From contig NC_070570.1 in the NCBI RefSeq assembly GCF_026914185.1, positions 5,084,001-5,148,000 on the forward strand: DNA of 64,000 nt. Reading direction: 5' to 3'. Each line of letters opens with the position of its first letter. Within the stretch, counting starts at the first letter, position 1. This document shows, piece by piece, positions 59,333-64,000 of the stretch. Under the pieces are notes generated by a model. That model worked only from the letters and a program-made list of their open reading frames with translations. It was not told the origin of the DNA and made no database searches. Origin of the DNA: Puccinia triticina. Its lineage: Eukaryota > Basidiomycota > Pucciniomycetes > Pucciniales > Pucciniaceae. Position numbers and translations under genes: made by a program.

Positions 59333-60342
59333 CCCGCCTCTTTACAAGAATCACTGCCCGCTTCTCATTGGGCTTTTTAATTGAACTTGCGTACATAGCC
59401 TTCCTTGAACTTAGTCAGTCCTCCCTTCTGAGTTGGCAGGCTGGCGTCCCTCGCGCGAAGCGCGAGCCTCCGAAGGAGGGACTTGGGAGGAAGCGGGGAA
59501 ATTTGGCGTGAGCGCTGAGGACCACCTCCAACCATTTGGCTGGTGTCAAACTTCAACACCACACTAAATTTGCCTCCTGCGGGCCAATCAGGCCGCCCTG
59601 GTGCCAGATTGAAGGCCTGCATCTCGCCTTCAATCCTACATAGATCACATGTCATTAACTCAAACGGTCTTGAAGTTACAAAGCTTGTAACTTCATCTTA
59701 CCAAGATTCTTGGATTGTCCGTACCTTTGTACATGCGAGGCAAGTACATAAGAGCTAAATACACATGCCAAAGTGTACAGTTATGGTGGCCTCTGTACTA
59801 TGTTTTTGTCACAGTACAGGTAGGATACAGCAAGTTTATTGGATAGTGGAGTGTACAGGAGTAAAAAAAAACAAGAGTTTGACTTTTGGAAAACAGCTCA
59901 TCGTGTTTTTTGAAAGGATGTCTAGCACTGCTCTGGGGGGATGGATAGATGATGGATGGATGGCTGGCTGCGCAAGCAGCCAGGCTACAAGGCCGTGCTA
60001 CTCATGACCCCGTATGTTGCGTGAAAAATGTGCAGGCATTGATTTAGTGGAATTTGGGTGCTGGCCAGGACTACGGTCTGTCAGCTCTCACGCCAGAATT
60101 CGCCGCTTGGGGGCAAGCCTCTCTGTGAGACAGAGACCCTGCGGGGCTCTCCTCCAGAAAGGCTTGGTTAAGCTCGAGCCTTCCTACTCAATGGTGTTCG
60201 GCTAGATATATTACACGTTTTGCTTTTGGTGTGAAGGTCCCTTAGACTCTGTGCAGCACTGTCTCTCTCTCTGTTGCTAATCAGAAATTAAACTGGCAAT
60301 GATTCATGGATTGTTCATTTTCGATGAGTCACCGATCGGATT
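59333..60342. repeat. Segmental duplicate B (filled-site copy)
   Basis: 59333-59405 and 60178-60342 together correspond to pieces of 53085-53560 downstream of GSY1. The copy lacks about 240 bp present in duplicate A and contains the 772-bp insertion. It lies just beyond the 3' end of the glutaredoxin gene. Confidence 0.8.
59406..60177. mobile_element. 772-bp TIR element with 8-bp target duplication
   Basis: GCCTTCCT occurs at 59398-59405 and again at 60178-60185, but only once in duplicate A (53390-53397), so the borders are exact. The ends are imperfect inverted repeats (TGAACTTAGTCAGTCC and, on the complement, TCGAGCTTAACCAAGCC). Inside are a hairpin CTCGCGCGAAGCGCGAG, a GATGGATGGATGG run and no transposase. 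The 8-bp duplication suggests a hAT-type mobiliser. A truncated relative is at 11745-11990. Confidence 0.85.
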
Positions 60343-60484
60343 GAGTTGTATGCACATGGATAGATCACTTTATCAAACCTCGAAAACTGCAGGGATAGAT
60401 GCAAGACTACGCAATGGGGGTACATAGCCAACGAGGGAGATGATAAGGAAGCGAGCTGAGGGAAGAGATATTTGGAGATGATAT
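60343..60484. other. 3' flank of glutaredoxin
   Basis: Likely 3' UTR of the minus-strand gene. Confidence 0.5.
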
Positions 60485-61009
60485 CTACTCGAACATCTTC
60501 TCCAACTGTTTATCGGCGTGGAGCGCTTGGAGTTCGGAGTTGCCGCCGACGAACTTGGTCTTGATGAAGATCGCAGGCACGGTGCGTTGGCCGGTCTTCT
60601 TCTTGATGTACTCGTGCTGAGCCTCGCCCTCGTCCACCAGGTCAAGCTCCACGACCACTGGCTCCCGGCCGATCTCCTTCAGCGTCTTCACCGCCTTGAC
60701 GCAGTACGGACAGTGACTTTTCGCTGCAGTCCAAAGCGCAATCAGTGTCAGCTTATCCACACTTCATGTTGTGGAAGGGAAACAGCGCGGGAAAATGGCG
60801 GGCTGCAGGGCCATGGGTCGACTGGGATCTGGGATCGGACTCACAGAAAACAACGACCGCGCTGGAGAAAGAGAAAGTATATCGGCGCAAGATTGTACGA
60901 TTTTTGTCAGCAGAAGGCATAGGACGAGCAATCTTCTATGTAGCAGAGGGCGAGGCACGAACCTTTTGGTGATGATCTCCTCGATCTTTTGGGCAAGATC
61001 CTGCGACAT
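60485..61009 (-). CDS. Dithiol glutaredoxin, 3 exons with a 17-nt micro-exon
   Basis: Glutathione-dependent disulphide oxidoreductase of the class I (CPYC) type. Minus-strand exons are 61009-60963, 60861-60845 (17 nt) and 60723-60485, giving 100 residues. The micro-exon supplies SAVVVF, linking MSQDLAQKIEEIITK to SKSHCPYCVKAVKTLKEIG. Without it the first beta strand is missing. The active site CPYC, the TVPAIFIK glutathione-binding loop and the FVGGNSEL motif are all present. Length is typical for the family, so the protein is complete. There is no targeting sequence, so it is probably cytosolic. The ATG at 61009 is the only one that gives the family start. Confidence 0.93.
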
Positions 61010-61095
61010 GCTTCTCTGCTTTGAAAGGGTTTATTTTAGGAGTGTGGGCTTGCGTGTTGTTGGTGTTGGAATGGTGTTGCAAGTTGCACGACTTG

Positions 61096-61101
61096 TTTAT
61101 A
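61096..61101 (-). promoter_or_regulatory. TATA element of the glutaredoxin gene
   Basis: TATAAA on the minus strand, 87 bp before the ATG. Further upstream (61125-61160) a palindrome TAGCGCCAC...GTGGCGCTA may be a regulatory or repeat-derived site. Confidence 0.45.
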
Positions 61102-62243
61102 AAATGAGGTTTGCTGTCTTGTAGCGCCACAGCGGTGCCGGGTGGCGCTACATAGCCGCTGGCGTCAAGCGGGGGTCTCCGAACGGAGTTTCGACATAAA
61201 ACACCGCGTGTACTTCCCGTATCATATGGCATCATCGGTTATAATCAACCGAATCCGAAACTGTACATACTGGCATCATCGGACACGTGCAACGGCAAGC
61301 AATTGAAGAAGAGCTGTGCATACATACTTGTTGCCTTAATTCTGAAGCAGTTTCAATGGAAACTCTTATTTCCTTCCTTCCACCAGCCCGTTTGTTTGTT
61401 TCGTGTTCAAGGGCTTGCAATGGTACGAGTTTGAAAAATGGCCAGATTGATCTGGACATCACAATCAACACCATGTGACATGATCACAATACATTATTAC
61501 AATTGCCAATGCTAAATTTCACATCATACTGCTCCTGCATGATTTGTATTAATCATGGGCTATCATGAGATCTTCATTCTAAAAGGTAGCTGCACACCTA
61601 CCCTTGCCATTTCCCAAGGAATCAGTAAATGCTGACTTGAATGATCACAAGGTTTGATTACTGGTTTGCCACATCAAAAACACACATGAAAATGTCTTGA
61701 TAGCACTTGAAAAGATACTGGTACACTTCCTGCTGATGTCTATAATCTACAGACCCTGCAGAACCAGATCTGCAGTGTCTGGGATTGCATTTATTTCCCT
61801 GCAAGAATTATTGTTTTGAGGAAGTAAATCAATATCTGCAGGAACTGAATATTTGACCAGAAGTCCTCTGCTTAGTCAACATAACAAGGCTCCACATCTC
61901 CAAACCACAGAGACTAGTTAGATCTTGCTAGCAAGATATCTGTTTGAAACAAGCTCTAAAGTTTAATACTTGTCTTTAACACTGGACAAAAACCTGAAAA
62001 TGAAAATATGAAAATATACTTGAAATTGTCAACTCTATAGCTGATGACATAACATATCCAACTTAAATTTAATCAACTTAGTCAGGGCTTTCAGTGGAAC
62101 TCATCTCCAGGTATATAACAGTCATTTTTGATATCAAACAAGTTGAGTCTTATCTCCATGAACAAGTCACAATGAACTGTATGGTGAGTTGGAATTGGAT
62201 GTTATTTTATTCATGGCAGCAAACAATCAGCAATTAGGTTTTC
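61102..62243. other. Upstream region and spacer
   Basis: Includes the GTAGCGCCAC...GTGGCGCTAC inverted repeat at 61123-61153. From 61480 the DNA is AT-rich, with short Lys/Asn/Ile-coding stretches like those of the next gene. It may hold unrecognised upstream exons. Confidence 0.4.
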
Positions 62244-64000
62244 ATGAAAAAGCCCCCCCTCCATCACCAGAATGAAAGACACAAGCAAAGTCAAGAGTAT
62301 GAAAAACCCCCTTTTGAGGTCGTTTTTCAGCTTCAATACTCTCACTCACCTAAAACTCTACTATATGGCTTTAATAATAAAATCAGCTCATACAGCTTTC
62401 CATTCAATTCAGGATGTGGATTTTGTTCCCAGCCTTCATGTAGAAAAAGATTATTGTAACCAGGTGACTGTGAACTGTGTCAAGTCATCAACCAACCACA
62501 GAATTCATGGAGAGGATCAAACAGGTATTGAAAATAAAGACTGCTCAAGATTCACAGCAGTTAAAAAAAATCATTTTGATATAAATGGATCCCAAAGTAA
62601 GATACACTTATTTTTACTTCTATAAGATGGGTCATTGTCATTTGTATGGCTGACCTCCCAAAGCAGTGGATCCAGCAAAACCTCTAATTAAAAGAAAAAA
62701 GGCAGCACACAATCACCCTGATTCAATGATGTTCAAGTCAGATCATGAATCACATATTTTGGCTGGTACCTCTCATAATAATATATTCATTAAAGGTACA
62801 AATGCAGGTGATATGACAGATCCTTTCTATACCCAATGAATTTGGAGATTTCATGGCTGAAAGAAGATGATTTGAACTGTTTTATTCTTCATTCAATGTT
62901 TGGAACAGAGTTAAGAAACCATCAAATACACCAAGAGGGGTGCCAACCTGCTAGCTTTCCCATGACTCAAACATCTACAATTCCCTCACTGGCCCATGTA
63001 TATCACAATGATAAATGCTTTGTGGGTTCACATCAAGCTACAAAACCTTCTCTGATAGAATCAGGTTTTGGTTCCCCAGGAAAAATTGGGGTAGGTGAGA
63101 CTCAAGACCAAGCCCACAACTACTGGCTATTGGAACCATTGGCTACTTTAGGAGAGATCGAAAAACTCAACTTACCAGAATTATTTGAAGAATTAAATGA
63201 CCCCTCAAATTCATCAGAAAAATGCTTTGAAACAAAACAACAAGATCTTTACTCTGAAAAAACAAATTGGGTGGATGATGCCAATAATACAAGACAAGCC
63301 TCATTATTTTCAGATCCATCATACTTGATGAAACTGTGTGATAATCTAGAATTTCCAAACTTATTAAGTCCATGGTATGAAAATTCACTTGCATCTGGAG
63401 AGGGTTTAAGAAATGTAAAAGGTCACAATCATCTCTCATTTCAGTTCCAATCCCCAGCATACCATCACAGCCAAGGTAAGAATAAAAATCAGATTTAAAA
63501 ATCTGGTTCACCCCCCAAGGTCTGATCACATTCTAAAATTTGATTCTTCTTTCTGACCCAGAATCATTGGATCAACATGTCACCAACATGCCATCCAATT
63601 TGAATCAGGATTATACCAAGAAGGATCATTTCCACAATGAAAGAAAAATTGCTCTCAGTTTTCAAGATAACCACCCCATGGATTCCAATCAAACATTTAG
63701 TCATCAGCTTCAAGTCCAGGAAAAAAAGAAAACAATGCCAATGTCATATGAAATGAATAAATGGCTTTCAGAGACCATCAAACCCAGACATTTCATGAGT
63801 GATAGATTTTTGGTGAACTTTACCAAGAGATTCTTTGAAAGAACTTCCTCCGTAATGAGCATAAGAGCAGTTGGAACACCATTTAAATTAGATAAAGAAA
63901 AAGAATTTCCAATCAGGATAAACAAAGATTATTTTGAATCACTTTATTCAATCAGGGTTTTATTATCAAGACACGGATCTGCTAGTACTGAAGAAAAACT
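62244..64000 (+). CDS. AT-rich multi-exon gene of unknown family, partial (runs off the window)
   Basis: Several AT-rich + frames. The best-supported joint is exon about 62836-63475 to exon 63562-64000. GTAAGA/CCCAG sites give SPAYHHSQ-E-SLDQHVTN in phase, and the last exon stays open for over 430 nt to the window end. Earlier likely exons lie at 62272-62525 and 62663-62799; their joints are uncertain. The open exon reads KWLSETIKPRHFMSDRFLVN, TKRFFERTSSVMSIRAVGTP and FKLDKEKEFPIRINKDYFES. This faintly resembles part of the 41-45 kb pseudogene (LPALGLIDGKRETYPMDKSA, FQELQIIFIEFIS). No known domain. Composition and coding style differ sharply from HMG1 or GSY1. Confidence 0.5.

Noticed and set aside
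60518..61124. Plus-strand frames of 75-134 codons
   Set aside because: Antisense to the glutaredoxin exons and introns.

Overview
The window looks like a gene-poor, transposon-rich stretch of a rust fungus genome (Pucciniales, most likely Puccinia or a close relative). The housekeeping genes are eukaryotic and fungal, with many short GT-AG introns. They sit as small islands in AT-rich DNA packed with hAT elements, Helitrons, PIF/Harbinger debris, palindromic MITEs and LTR scraps, and there is a cutinase and a small secreted effector-like protein. The genus is my inference from gene content, intron style and repeat style; no database search was possible.

Layout. 0-5.9 kb: repeats only. 5.9-9.3 kb: the spliceosomal gene BUD31 and a secreted cutinase with a glycine-rich tail. 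9.3-17.5 kb: transposon debris (hAT BED-finger relic, TIR elements, Helitron 3' ends, palindromic arrays). 17.5-20.2 kb: a RING-H2 membrane protein gene and riboflavin kinase FMN1, divergently arranged. 20.8-25.1 kb: a complete, apparently uninterrupted hAT transposon (21031-24833) nested in an older repeat. 26.8-31.4 kb: HMG-CoA reductase in 8 exons. 33.2-33.8 kb: effector candidate. 34.7-37.4 kb: a palindromic MITE split by a non-autonomous Helitron that carries a NIPA-type transporter gene fragment. 37.6-38.5 kb: decayed PIF/Harbinger transposase. 39.15-41.16 kb: a 2-kb foldback element. 41.2-45.5 kb: an AT-rich gene of unknown family, broken by a MITE, by a Helitron-like insertion with scrambled mitochondrial HSP70 pieces, and by an in-frame stop. 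45.9-49 kb: small TIR elements. 49.7-52.7 kb: glycogen synthase, 9 exons. 54.7-56.2 kb: a 5-exon gene of unknown function. 56.3-60.2 kb: MITEs, arrays and a segmental duplication with a 772-bp insertion. 60.5-61.0 kb: glutaredoxin with a 17-nt micro-exon. 62.2-64.0 kb: the start of a second AT-rich gene that may be related to the 41-45 kb one and runs off the window.

The cellular genes belong to separate pathways (splicing, FMN synthesis, mevalonate/ergosterol, glycogen, thiol redox) and share no operon-like logic. The biology of the window lies mainly in its nested insertions. Several can be dated relative to each other from target-site duplications and from paralogous empty sites inside the window itself. 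The least familiar items are the AT-rich multi-exon genes, the gene-capturing Helitrons, the foldback element, and a TIR element that embeds a tRNA-like Pol III promoter.
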